DNA of 64,000 nt from Jannaschia sp. Os4 (lineage in GTDB: Bacteria; Pseudomonadota; Alphaproteobacteria; Rhodobacterales; Rhodobacteraceae): assembly GCF_016820245.1 (NCBI RefSeq), contig NZ_JAFCAR010000003.1, positions 639,001 through 703,000 on the forward strand, read 5' to 3'. The notes under the pieces are model-generated. The model did no database searches and had not been told where the DNA came from. It saw only the letters and a program-made list of their open reading frames with translations. Both the position numbers and the translations under genes were made by a program. Position 1 is the first letter of the stretch; the number at the start of each line of letters is the position of its first letter. Below, piece after piece: positions 16,586 through 26,165 of this stretch.

Positions 16586-17793
16586 GCGTGCTGCGGCGCG
16601 GCGACGTGGCGGCCGCCCTCTTGGGGGCCGCGTGGATGGCGGTCCTCGCGGTGACGGTCGCCGTCGCGCTGTCCTTCGCGACCGGGGCGGCCTGCCGCCC
16701 GGTGCTGTGGCTCGCGCTGCTGATCGGCGCGGCCGCAGGGCCGGTCCTGCTGCGGGGGACGGGGTTCTGGCCGTCCTTCGCCGTGGGCCTCCCCATCGGG
16801 CTGCTCACGGTCCTCGGCCTCGGCCCCGTGGCGCCCGGGCCGGAGGTGGGGCCGATCGCACGCACCATTGTCGGGGTCGTGGTGGCCGTCGCCGCGTGGG
16901 CCGCGCTCGCGCCGACGCTGCGCGGCCTCGCGCCCGGCCCGAACGACCGCCACCCCTTCGAGGCGAGCGTGATCCGCTTCCTGACGGGCTTCGGCTACAT
17001 CTTCTTCACGGCCATCGTCGCGATCCCGTTCTGGGTGATGCTGATGACCTCGTTCAAGACGCGGGCCGAGCAGGTGGCGAACCCGCTCGACTTCGGGATC
17101 GACCTGTCGAAGGGCCGCGACCTGTTCCGCTCCTACGAGGAGCTGTTCACGCAGTTCGACTTCGGCCTCTACCTCCTCAACAGCTTCGGGATCAGCGTGG
17201 TCACGGTGCTGGTCACGCTGCTCTTCGCGATCCCCGGCGCCTACGCGGTCGCGCGCCTGCGATTCAAAGGGCAGGCGGCGTTCTCGCGGGGCATCCTGCT
17301 GATCTACATGGTGCCGATGATCGTCTTGGCCCTGCCGATCTACATCGCCTTCTCGGTCACGGGGCTGCGCAACACCTACGTGGGCATCCTCCTGATCTAC
17401 CCGGTCACGACGATCCCCGTCGCGCTCTACATGCTGCAGGGCTACTTCCGCGGCCTGCCCGCCGAGGTGGAGGAGGCGGGGCTGATGGACGGCCTCTCTC
17501 GGCTCGCGGTGATCTGGAAGATCACCCTGCCGCTGTCGCTGCCCGCGCTGGCGAGCGTCTCGCTCTACGTGTTCATGATCGCGTGGAACGAGTTCCTGCT
17601 GGCCTTCATGCTGCTCGACGACCCGTCGAAGTTCACGCTGACGCGGGGGATCGCGGCGCTCAACTCCTCCGAGATCCCGCGCCAGCACCTGATGGCGGGA
17701 TCGGTGATCGCCACGGTGCCGATCATGGCGCTGTTCCTCGGGCTGGAGCGGTTCATGACCAAGGGCCTCGCGGCCGGGTCGGTGAAGGGATGA
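16582..17793 (+). CDS. Sugar ABC transporter permease with extra N-terminal membrane helices (MalG type)
   Basis: A 403-residue permease, about 120 residues longer than usual MalG-like proteins. The canonical part starts near residue 130 (FGYIFFTAIVAIPFWVMLMTSFKT) and holds the EAA loop EVEEAGLMDGLSRLAVIWKITLP that docks with the ATPase. The extra N-terminal part has about four hydrophobic segments (near 10-31, 40-57, 64-81 and 93-111). The GTG at 16582 overlaps the previous stop, which supports the long form as the real protein. The role of the additional helices is unknown; they may pair with the enlarged partner permease. Confidence 0.9.
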   Translation: MSVLRRGDVAAALLGAAWMAVLAVTVAVALSFATGAACRPVLWLALLIGAAAGPVLLRGTGFWPSFAVGLPIGLLTVLGLGPVAPGPEVGPIARTIVGVVVAVAAWAALAPTLRGLAPGPNDRHPFEASVIRFLTGFGYIFFTAIVAIPFWVMLMTSFKTRAEQVANPLDFGIDLSKGRDLFRSYEELFTQFDFGLYLLNSFGISVVTVLVTLLFAIPGAYAVARLRFKGQAAFSRGILLIYMVPMIVLALPIYIAFSVTGLRNTYVGILLIYPVTTIPVALYMLQGYFRGLPAEVEEAGLMDGLSRLAVIWKITLPLSLPALASVSLYVFMIAWNEFLLAFMLLDDPSKFTLTRGIAALNSSEIPRQHLMAGSVIATVPIMALFLGLERFMTKGLAAGSVKG

Positions 17794-19015
17794 CGATGGA
17801 CCTAGACGAGCGCGCCCGCGCGATCCTGCGCGGCAACGACCGGGGCGGCTACACGGTGCCGACGGAGGGGCTGTATCCGTTCCAGTGGAACTGGGACTCG
17901 GCCTTCGCGGCGTGGGGGTTCGCCACCTTCGACGGGCCGCGCGCGTGGACGGAGCTGGAGACCCTCTGCGCGGGACAATGGGCCGACGGGATGGTGCCGC
18001 ACATCCTGTTCCACCGGCCCGATCCGGGCTACTTCCCCGGCCCCGACATGTGGGGCTCCGGGACCACGCCCGCCTCCTCCGGCATCACCCAGCCGCCCGT
18101 GGCGGCGACCATGGCGCGCCGGGTTCACGAACTCGCGCCCGACCGGGACCGCCTCGCGGCGCTCTGGCCCAAGCTGCGGGACTGGCACCGCTGGTTCATG
18201 GCGCACCGGGTCCGGGACGGCGTGGCTTGCGTGACCCACCCGTGGGAGTCGGGACGCGACAACTGCCCGGACTGGGACGTGGGGCTTGCGAACGTGGACG
18301 GCTCGGGGGTCGCGCCCTACGAGCGGCGGGACACGGGCCACGTGGACGCTTCCATGCGACCGACCGAGGCAGAGTACGACCGCTACATGGCCTTGGTGGA
18401 ATGGGGGCGGGCGAGCGGGTGGGACCACCGCGCCATCGTCGACGAGGGGCCCTTCCTGATGGCCGACCCGGGGACGCATTTCATCCTGATGCGGGCGAAC
18501 GCGGACCTCGCCGCGCTCGGCCGGACCTTGGGCGAGGACGTGTCCGAGATCGACGGCTGGGCGCCCGGCCTCCGCGCCGGATGCGACGTCATCTGGAACG
18601 AGACGCTCGGCGCCTACGACGCGCGTGACATGCGCACCGGGACCTTCGCGGGCATCCTGGGGTCCGGCGCGATGCTGGCCTTCCTCGCCGGTGCCGGACG
18701 CCCGGAGCTCGAGGCGCATCTGGACCGGGTGTGGGACGCCGTGCGCTACGGCATCCCCTCCTCGGACCCCGAGGCGCAGGGCTTCGAGCCGCGCCGCTAC
18801 TGGCGCGGGCCGGCGTGGCCGTTCCTCAACGCGCTCATCGCGATGGGGCTGGACGAGGCGCGGGCCGAGCGTCTGCGGACCGACACGGCCGCTCTGATCG
18901 AGCGGGGCGGGTTCAACGAGTATTTCGACCCCGTCGACGGCACGCCCTGCGGCGGCCAACACTTCACGTGGACGGCGGCGATCTGGCTGACTTGGGCGGG
19001 ACGGGGAGGGACGGC

Positions 19016-19019
<4 letters not shown>
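17790..19019 (+). CDS. MGH1/GH63-like glycoside hydrolase
   Basis: A 409-residue (alpha/alpha)6-barrel hydrolase without a signal peptide, so it is cytoplasmic. Diagnostic stretches are [17 protein letters not shown] near the N terminus, [14 protein letters not shown] in the middle and [29 protein letters not shown] near the end. This is the pattern of the mannosylglycerate/glucosylglycerate hydrolase and GH63 group. The ATG at 17790 overlaps the permease stop. Within a sugar-import operon it would cleave the imported glycoside after uptake, possibly an alpha-glucoside or a compatible solute such as glucosylglycerate; the exact substrate is inferred only from family. Confidence 0.85.
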
Positions 19020-20044
<1,025 letters not shown>

Positions 20045-20097
20045 GGCGCGCCACGCCCGGACGCACGGGCCCCGACGCGGTCCGGCCGGAGACGGGC

Positions 20098-21474
20098 CTA
20101 CTCGCCCCGCAGGAGCTGCAGGCGCCTCAGGCCGTCGATGCCTGACAGGATCTGCGCGTCGGACGGGGAGTAGGAATAGAGGGTCACCTCCATCCCGTCG
20201 TTCCGCAAGGAGGCCAGCGAGCGACGGATCCGATCGTTCCGCGAGATGTCCTTGCACGCGACGTAGGCGACGCGCTTCAGGCCGCGGCCGTCCATCGCCG
20301 ACCGGACCTTCTCGAACTCCCGCTCCCACGTGAACCGCGACCGGGCATCTGCGAGCGCGTCCGCCCGCCCGCCCGCGCCGACGATCGCGAGCTCCTTCCC
20401 GATCGCCTCGGCGAGGTCCCGCGGGTCCAGCGAGGGCGAGAGCGTGCCGACGACGTTCGAGCCCACGAACGTCCCCGTCTCGGTCCCGCTGACCGCCACC
20501 ATGCTGTTCCCGGCCGCGATGTTCTCGAAGACCCGGTTCGGCAGCGAGGTCCGAAGGTTCGCGTTCGCCCCGTCGAAGGGGATGATCGCGACGTCCGCTC
20601 CCGCCAAGACGTCCAGCAGTCGCGACTGCGGCACGGGATCGACGGTGGCGAACCGGTCCCGCCAAGCCGACCCGTCGAGCTGGTCCAAGGCGTCCTCGAT
20701 GTCGGCGTAGACGTTGCCGAGCACCACGAGCTTCACGTGATCCGGCAGGTGCCCGAGGGCGCGGATGCACTCCGGAAGGCCGGCCCCCTCGTAGGCGTTG
20801 TTGTTGTAGACGATCACGACGTCCCCGTCGCGTGCGTCCACGGCCGACCGGAGATCGTCGGAGGGGCGGTCCGCGACGTCCGTGCGGCAGTTCAGCAGCT
20901 CGCCGACGTCCCGCGCGATCCCGGCCTGCCTCAGCGTCGCCGACTGCCCCGGGCTCGTCGTGAACACCCGGTCGTACCGGCCGGCGATGTCGACCAGCAT
21001 GTTCTCGAGCAGCGAGGTGCCGAGCGGGTCGGCCGTCGCCCGCTCGCGCAGGCGGATCGACGACTTCTCCGACATGCGGAGGTGCTCCACCGAGTCCAGC
21101 ATCGTCATGCGCGCGTCCGAGAGCGAGGCGAGCCGCAGGCCGGCGTAGCCGCTCAGGCGAAGCTCGTGGGCGATCACGAGGTCGTATCCGGGGCTCCCGG
21201 CCCGCTCGTGCGCCGCGAGCAGCCGCGCCGCGTTCTCGATCATCGACCTCGAGAAGAAGTCCAGCGCATCGTCCGCAGGCGGCCTCGGCTGCCCGTCCGC
21301 TTGCCGCGCCTTCTCGTCGAGGCGGGCGTTCCGCGTCTTGATGACTTGGAGACGGTCCCGCAAATCCCCGATGAGCCGGTCCTTCCTTCGGATCCGCTCC
21401 CGCATCTCGAACAGCTGATCGGCCGGATCGCCTTGCCCGGTCCGCACCGCCTTCGCGCGGGGCTCATCTTTCAT
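20098..21474 (-). CDS. Glycosyltransferase, GT-B fold, apparently truncated at the C terminus
   Basis: A 458-residue protein with three parts. Residues about 20-65 are charged and probably a coiled coil (EMRERIRRKDRLIGDLRDRL). Residues about 85-395 are a GT-B-type unit: an acceptor-side lobe, then GDVVIVYNNNAYEGAGLPEC and LLDVLAGADVAIIPFDG followed by SLPNRVFENIAAGNSMVAVS, the usual nucleotide-sugar lobe. From residue 400 the sequence KRVAYVACKDISRNDRIRRS looks like the beginning of a second GT-B domain, but the protein ends after only 59 more residues. The 3' end lies next to the sugar operon, so the truncation may mark a recombination junction. The ATG at 21474 is chosen because upstream codons look non-coding. 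Confidence 0.75.
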   Translation of the reverse strand: MKDEPRAKAVRTGQGDPADQLFEMRERIRRKDRLIGDLRDRLQVIKTRNARLDEKARQADGQPRPPADDALDFFSRSMIENAARLLAAHERAGSPGYDLVIAHELRLSGYAGLRLASLSDARMTMLDSVEHLRMSEKSSIRLRERATADPLGTSLLENMLVDIAGRYDRVFTTSPGQSATLRQAGIARDVGELLNCRTDVADRPSDDLRSAVDARDGDVVIVYNNNAYEGAGLPECIRALGHLPDHVKLVVLGNVYADIEDALDQLDGSAWRDRFATVDPVPQSRLLDVLAGADVAIIPFDGANANLRTSLPNRVFENIAAGNSMVAVSGTETGTFVGSNVVGTLSPSLDPRDLAEAIGKELAIVGAGGRADALADARSRFTWEREFEKVRSAMDGRGLKRVAYVACKDISRNDRIRRSLASLRNDGMEVTLYSYSPSDAQILSGIDGLRRLQLLRGE

Positions 21475-22205
21475 GGAGAAGGCATCCTGTCTCGATCCGG
21501 ACGTTGGCGCCGCACGCGCGGCGCTCCCGCCTCCCTGAGCGTGCATCGGAGGCCTCGATCGCCGCAAGCCCGGCCGTTGGGGGCTCGACTGCATCCCGAC
21601 GGTGCCGGAAAGATCGTGTGGTCGAATACTGTCCCGCCGCCAAGGCCGCAAGGCCACGAGGGGCGGGTCGGCCCCGATCGCCGAGCGCCGACCGTGCGAT
21701 CGCAGCCGACGGGTCACGGTCGGACGCCCTCGCCCATCTCGGCCTGTCGACGAAGGTGAGCGGCGGGGCCCTAGCGACCGGGTGGACGCTCGGGGAACGG
21801 GCCTGCCGCAAGAGGCTTGTGGCTGGCGGAGACGATGGCGTCGCGTCGTCCGGCAGGCCTCGTCCTCGGTATCCGCACGGCCTTGTGGCGGTCGACGGCA
21901 TCCGCCGGCCAGAGAGGCGGTCCGTCGACGCCGAGGCCAAGGCGGAGGTCACGATGCGCCCCGGTCACCATCGATTTCGCAGCGCATCGACGGCCCTTCC
22001 GCTCGAGGATGCCGTGCGATAGCGGGCTGCGGGCGAACACGTGACGGGTGCCTTCCTTCGAGCGCACCGGCGTGTCCCACCCCCTTGGGGGCGCAGGTAC
22101 GTAAAGGTCAGGGCCCGCGTGTCGATGGTGCCCATCCGGTCAGAGGCAAGTCCCACGCCGACCTCGCCGACGCGCGGGGAGGGCAGGGACGACGGGGTGT
22201 AGATC
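21475..22205. other. 731-base stretch without a convincing gene
   Basis: No frame here shows a recognisable domain, a ribosome-binding site or coding-like composition. It lies between the divergent starts of the truncated glycosyltransferase and the epimerase gene, so promoters for both are expected. A small hairpin (CCCCC-TT-GGGGG) lies at 22080-22091. The length is exceptional for this compact window; a decayed gene or an insertion scar is possible but nothing identifiable remains. Confidence 0.5.
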
Positions 22206-23201
22206 ATGGACGGTTGCCGTTGGCTCGTCACAGGTGGATGCGGCTTCATCGGCGCCGCGCTGATCGGGGAGCTTCTCCGCAGGGATCCGGACGTCTGCGT
22301 CCGGGTGCTCGACGACCTGTCCGTCGGGAAGCCCGGCGCGATCGGCTTGGACGGGTCGGACGCGGCCACCCCGGAGGACGTGGCGTCCGGCGGGTGGGCG
22401 CCCGGGATCCGTCTCGCGCGCGGCGACATCCGGGATGCCGCGGCCTGCCGCGCCGCGTGCGAGGGGGCGGACGTGATCGTCCACCTCGCCGCGAACACGG
22501 GGGTCGCGCCGTCGGTCGCGGATCCGATGATGGACTGCCTGACGAACGTCGTCGGCACCCTCAACATGCTGGAGGCGGCCCGCAGCGGCGGCGTCCCGCG
22601 GTTCGTGATGGCGTCCTCCGGCGCGCCGGCGGGAGAGGTGACGCCCCCGATCCACGAGGAGATGGCGCCCCGCCCGGTCTCGCCCTACGGGGCGAGCAAG
22701 CTGGCCGGCGAAGGCTACTGCTCCGCGTATGCGAGGACGTTCGGGATCGACACCGTCGCCCTGCGGTTCGGGAACGTCTACGGGCCGGGGTCGGGTCACA
22801 AGACGAGCGTGGTGGCGCAGTTCTGCGGCGCCGTGATCGAAGGCCGCCCCGTCCGCATCTTCGGGGCGGGGACCCAGACCCGCGACTTCATCTACCTCGG
22901 CGACCTGCTCGACGCCCTGTTCGCGGCGGCGGAGACGCCGGACATCGGCGGGGAGATCTTCCAGATCGCGAGCGCCAAGGAGACCACCGTCAACGAACTG
23001 GCCGACGCGTTCGCGGCGGTCGTCGAGTCGCGCGGACACGCCGTGGTCGGCATCGAGCGCGAGCCGCCGCGGCAGGGCGACGTCCTCCGCAACTTCTCGG
23101 ACACCCGCAAGGCGCGGGAGCGGCTGGGCTGGACCCCGCGGACGTCGCTCGAGGACGGGCTCGCCCGCACGTTCGACTGGTTCGTCGCACATGCGGACTA
23201 G
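22206..23201 (+). CDS. NAD-dependent epimerase/dehydratase (UDP-glucose 4-epimerase-like)
   Basis: A 331-residue extended short-chain dehydrogenase. Residues 7-18 hold the glycine-rich NAD loop TGGCGFIGAALI, followed by VIVHLAANTGVAPSV, the catalytic Ser region VMASSGAPAGE, the YxxxK motif SPYGASKLAGEGY and RFGNVYGPGS. This is the GalE/RmlB-like sugar-nucleotide group. It should convert one UDP- or dTDP-sugar into another for the glycosyltransferases encoded downstream. The final residues (RLGWTPRTSLEDGLARTFDWF) are complete, so the enzyme is full length. The exact sugar is not determined. Confidence 0.9.
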   Translation: MDGCRWLVTGGCGFIGAALIGELLRRDPDVCVRVLDDLSVGKPGAIGLDGSDAATPEDVASGGWAPGIRLARGDIRDAAACRAACEGADVIVHLAANTGVAPSVADPMMDCLTNVVGTLNMLEAARSGGVPRFVMASSGAPAGEVTPPIHEEMAPRPVSPYGASKLAGEGYCSAYARTFGIDTVALRFGNVYGPGSGHKTSVVAQFCGAVIEGRPVRIFGAGTQTRDFIYLGDLLDALFAAAETPDIGGEIFQIASAKETTVNELADAFAAVVESRGHAVVGIEREPPRQGDVLRNFSDTRKARERLGWTPRTSLEDGLARTFDWFVAHAD

Positions 23202-23262
23202 GAGGGCCCCATGACGCAGCCGTCTTCCCGCTGGTGCCTCGCGAAGGCGAGGGCCTGACGCG

Positions 23263-24888
23263 ATGTCGATCCTCGAACGTCTCAAGCGCGCATTCGGGCG
23301 CGCCGACCGCGACGCCGACGCGCCGGTGCCCGACCGCCTGCGCCCCGTCGCGGCGGCGGATCTCGCGCCGAGGGAGGGCACACGGAGACGGCCGCCGCGG
23401 CTCGACATGCTGCTCCCGCCGCTGGACGTGCGCATCGTCGGGGACGAGGAGGGAGCCGCGCCCGGCTGGGCGGACGCGTTCCGCACGATCGCTGCACGGC
23501 AGCATCGAGAGGGCGCCGCGGACGAAGCGCCCGCCCTGCGCGTCGTGCTCGCGACGGACCCCGCGCCGGAGCGCCTCCGCGCGGCCGTCGCCGGATGCTC
23601 CAGGGGCATCGTCGTCGAGCACGCCGACGCGCCGGTCGCGGACGTGCCGGAGGGATGGGTCCGCATGACCCTCTCGCGGGACGGGGCACCGCCTGCGGCG
23701 GCGGCGGAGGAGGACGGAGGGCGTGGCCTCGTCGTCGGCGACGTGCTCTTGGACTTGGTCGACATCAATCCTACGCGGCGCGTGGTCCATCCGGAGAGCG
23801 AGGCCGTCCTGATCGTGCTCGGAACGGGTTCCGACGGCGTGGACGGCGCGGTGCCGCTTGGCTGGCGCGTGTCGTCCGGGGAGGCGCGCCTTGCGCTCGG
23901 GCGGGCGGTGCTCGCCGCCGCGGACGCGCCGCCGCGAGCCGTCGCGACCGCGCGCGCGTTGGGGCTGCCGGTCGCGCGGGCCGCGGACATGGAGGGGGAC
24001 GGGGAGCTGGCCGTATGGCTGGCGGCCGTCGCGGGCGGAGACCATCGCGTCCGCCGCGCGGTCGGCGAGGCATGGGACCGCGTGGTCGCCGCGCACTGCG
24101 CGGTCACGGCGCTCGGTCGCGCGGCGGAGTTGGTCGACGGCGGCGACCGCTGGCCCGGGGGCTTCGCCGTCACCCTCGTCTCGCCCACGCACCGCGCGGA
24201 GCTGGTCGAGACGATCGTGCGCACCTTCGAGTCCCAGGACTATCCCGACCTGTCCCTCTCGATCTGCCTGCACTCGGACGTGCCGCCATCCGCGGAGGTG
24301 CGGGACAGGGTGGAGGGCGCGGGCGGCGCGATCACGTGGCTGCCGCGCGAGCAGACGGTCGGCGACGTGATCGAGCGGGCGATCCTCGACGCGCGGACGC
24401 CCTACTTCGTCAAGGTGGACGACGACGACCTCTATGGCCCGCGCTACGTGTCGCGGATGATGGGCCTCGTCCAATACGTCGGGGCGGACATCTTCGGCAA
24501 GCCGCCGGGCTTCTACTGGTTCGAGGAGGACGACTCGGTCCACCTCAGGAACGCGACCTTTGGTCAAGAGTATTCCGTCGGCACGGCCGCGGAGGTCGCG
24601 GACGGGACGATCCGGATCACCGGGAATACGCATTCGGGGACACGCGAGTTCTGGCTGAGGCATGGCCTGAGCGGAACGAACATCGGTTCGGCCGACACCG
24701 CGTTCTATCACCGGGCCGCCGCGGGCGATCCGGATGCGCGCGTCCTGATCCACGACGTGTTCGACATGGTCGTCCGTCGGTCCGCGGACCTCACCAAGCA
24801 CACGTGGCGCCAGCCCTCGAACATGATCCAGTCGAAGTCGATCTCGGTCGGGAACCTCGAGCCCGTCCTGCGGGACGCGATGCTATGA
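23263..24888 (+). CDS. Glycosyltransferase, GT2-like, with a long uncharacterised N-terminal region
   Basis: A 541-residue protein. The C-terminal half (from about residue 295) is GT-A/GT2-like: FAVTLVSPTHRAELVETIV, FESQDYPDLSLSICLHSD, then YFVKVDDDDLYGPRYVSRMM, where the DDDD run would be the metal- and nucleotide-binding DxD, and later GNTHSGTREFWLRHGL. Residues 1-290 are rich in Ala, Asp and Arg and match no domain I recognise. The N-terminal part contains a LDLVDINPTRRVVHP segment. The stop overlaps the next start (ATGA), so the two products are coupled. It probably adds a sugar to a surface glycan. Confidence 0.75.
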   Translation: MSILERLKRAFGRADRDADAPVPDRLRPVAAADLAPREGTRRRPPRLDMLLPPLDVRIVGDEEGAAPGWADAFRTIAARQHREGAADEAPALRVVLATDPAPERLRAAVAGCSRGIVVEHADAPVADVPEGWVRMTLSRDGAPPAAAAEEDGGRGLVVGDVLLDLVDINPTRRVVHPESEAVLIVLGTGSDGVDGAVPLGWRVSSGEARLALGRAVLAAADAPPRAVATARALGLPVARAADMEGDGELAVWLAAVAGGDHRVRRAVGEAWDRVVAAHCAVTALGRAAELVDGGDRWPGGFAVTLVSPTHRAELVETIVRTFESQDYPDLSLSICLHSDVPPSAEVRDRVEGAGGAITWLPREQTVGDVIERAILDARTPYFVKVDDDDLYGPRYVSRMMGLVQYVGADIFGKPPGFYWFEEDDSVHLRNATFGQEYSVGTAAEVADGTIRITGNTHSGTREFWLRHGLSGTNIGSADTAFYHRAAAGDPDARVLIHDVFDMVVRRSADLTKHTWRQPSNMIQSKSISVGNLEPVLRDAML

Positions 24889-26165
24889 AGCCGCCCCTGC
24901 GACTTCCGTCCCTCTCCCTCTGCGGGATCCTCGGGGACCGAACTCGGCGCGAACTGTCGTGGTGCGTCGAGTTTCAGGGGTCGAACCCATTCGGTGTAAT
25001 CGTGGAAAGCTGCTACCGACCGACGGAGGACCGCTGGCGCTGGTACGCGCAGGATCCCGAAAAGCGCGCGGCCCTGACGCGGCTCGTCCAGACCTTTCCG
25101 GACCATCGGCGGGTCTTCCTCTTCACGCTGTCGATGCGTCACTACGAGGCGTTCGCCCCGGTCCTCGGCTTGTTCGGCCGGATCCTCTGCACGGACCCGA
25201 CGGTCGCGGAGCGGGTCCGGCGCGACCTTCCGGAAGCGGAGGTGCAGACCGTTCCGGTGCTCCTTGCGCCGGAAGGCACCAACCCCTTCGCCTTGGCGAA
25301 GGCGCGCCCGCCCGAGGGCGTGATCTGCAACGAGATGACTGCGGTCCTTCGCGACCCGGACGTGCTGGACAGGGCCGGGTTCACCGATCCGGACAGGATG
25401 CCCACCTTGGTCGACACGCGCTACGAGATGCTGCCGGCGACCGTGTCGAAGGCGCCCGAGGGAGTCCGGCGCGGCGCGATCGGGCTACTTCCGCTCGACC
25501 TCCTCCAGCCGCTCGCCCACCGCCACGCGACCGTCGCTGAACTACCGTTGGGCACTGATGAGATCGTCGTCGCGACGCAGCGGGCGCGCATGGCCGCGAC
25601 CGGGCTCCCCGTCGTCACGTCGAGGCGGCTCGGCGAACGGCTACTCTCCTCCAACCCGCTGGCGGGGCTCGCGACCGTCGTGCCCGAGGGGGAGATCCGC
25701 GCCACTGCCCACGGGGCGACGGCGCCGGGCGCGTTGCGAACGGCCCGTGCGCTCCTCGCGCACGATCCTCGGCATGCCTTGGCGAAGGCGTTCCCCGAGG
25801 CGGCCGTGCATCTCGATCCGGACCATGTCGTCGCGTCCGATCCGTCCGGTGGAGGCCCCGCGCCCGAGCATCTCGTCGCGAACGCCGAGTTCGACGCCAA
25901 GATCAACCGCACCGAGGCCGCCAATCTCCACCGTATTTCGGGTGTGGCGTGCACGTTCTTCTACTCCACCGGCGCGCCGGCTCCGCGCTTCCATCTCGCC
26001 AATCCTCGGACTGTGAACGTCGACGTCTTCGCACGGGTCGTCGCGGTCGGCGCACGGGGACCGCGCCCGGACAAGACCGAAGCACCGAGGGTCTATGCCC
26101 GTACGCTCATCGACCGGGCACGACAGCTAGGGAGCCGCGCCCCGGTGGCGTTGATCGGCGTCTAG
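24885..26165 (+). CDS. Protein of unknown function in the glycosyltransferase cluster
   Basis: A 426-residue soluble protein that I do not recognise. It has no signal peptide or membrane segment. Segments such as FLFTLSMRHYEAFAPVLGLFGRILCTDPTVAERVRRDLPE and TGLPVVTSRRLGERLLSSN read like Rossmann-type lobes of a GT-B glycosyltransferase or a glycan-processing enzyme, but no catalytic motif is evident. The start overlaps the preceding glycosyltransferase stop by 4 bases and the next gene begins directly after its TAG, so it belongs to a tightly coupled four-gene unit. Codon composition is like its neighbours. The function is not assigned. Confidence 0.75.
   Translation: MKPPLRLPSLSLCGILGDRTRRELSWCVEFQGSNPFGVIVESCYRPTEDRWRWYAQDPEKRAALTRLVQTFPDHRRVFLFTLSMRHYEAFAPVLGLFGRILCTDPTVAERVRRDLPEAEVQTVPVLLAPEGTNPFALAKARPPEGVICNEMTAVLRDPDVLDRAGFTDPDRMPTLVDTRYEMLPATVSKAPEGVRRGAIGLLPLDLLQPLAHRHATVAELPLGTDEIVVATQRARMAATGLPVVTSRRLGERLLSSNPLAGLATVVPEGEIRATAHGATAPGALRTARALLAHDPRHALAKAFPEAAVHLDPDHVVASDPSGGGPAPEHLVANAEFDAKINRTEAANLHRISGVACTFFYSTGAPAPRFHLANPRTVNVDVFARVVAVGARGPRPDKTEAPRVYARTLIDRARQLGSRAPVALIGV

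Noticed and set aside
21464-22067. Possible transposase remnants in the 731-base gap
   Set aside because: No DDE or HUH motif, terminal inverted repeats or target duplication could be identified; left as an unexplained stretch.
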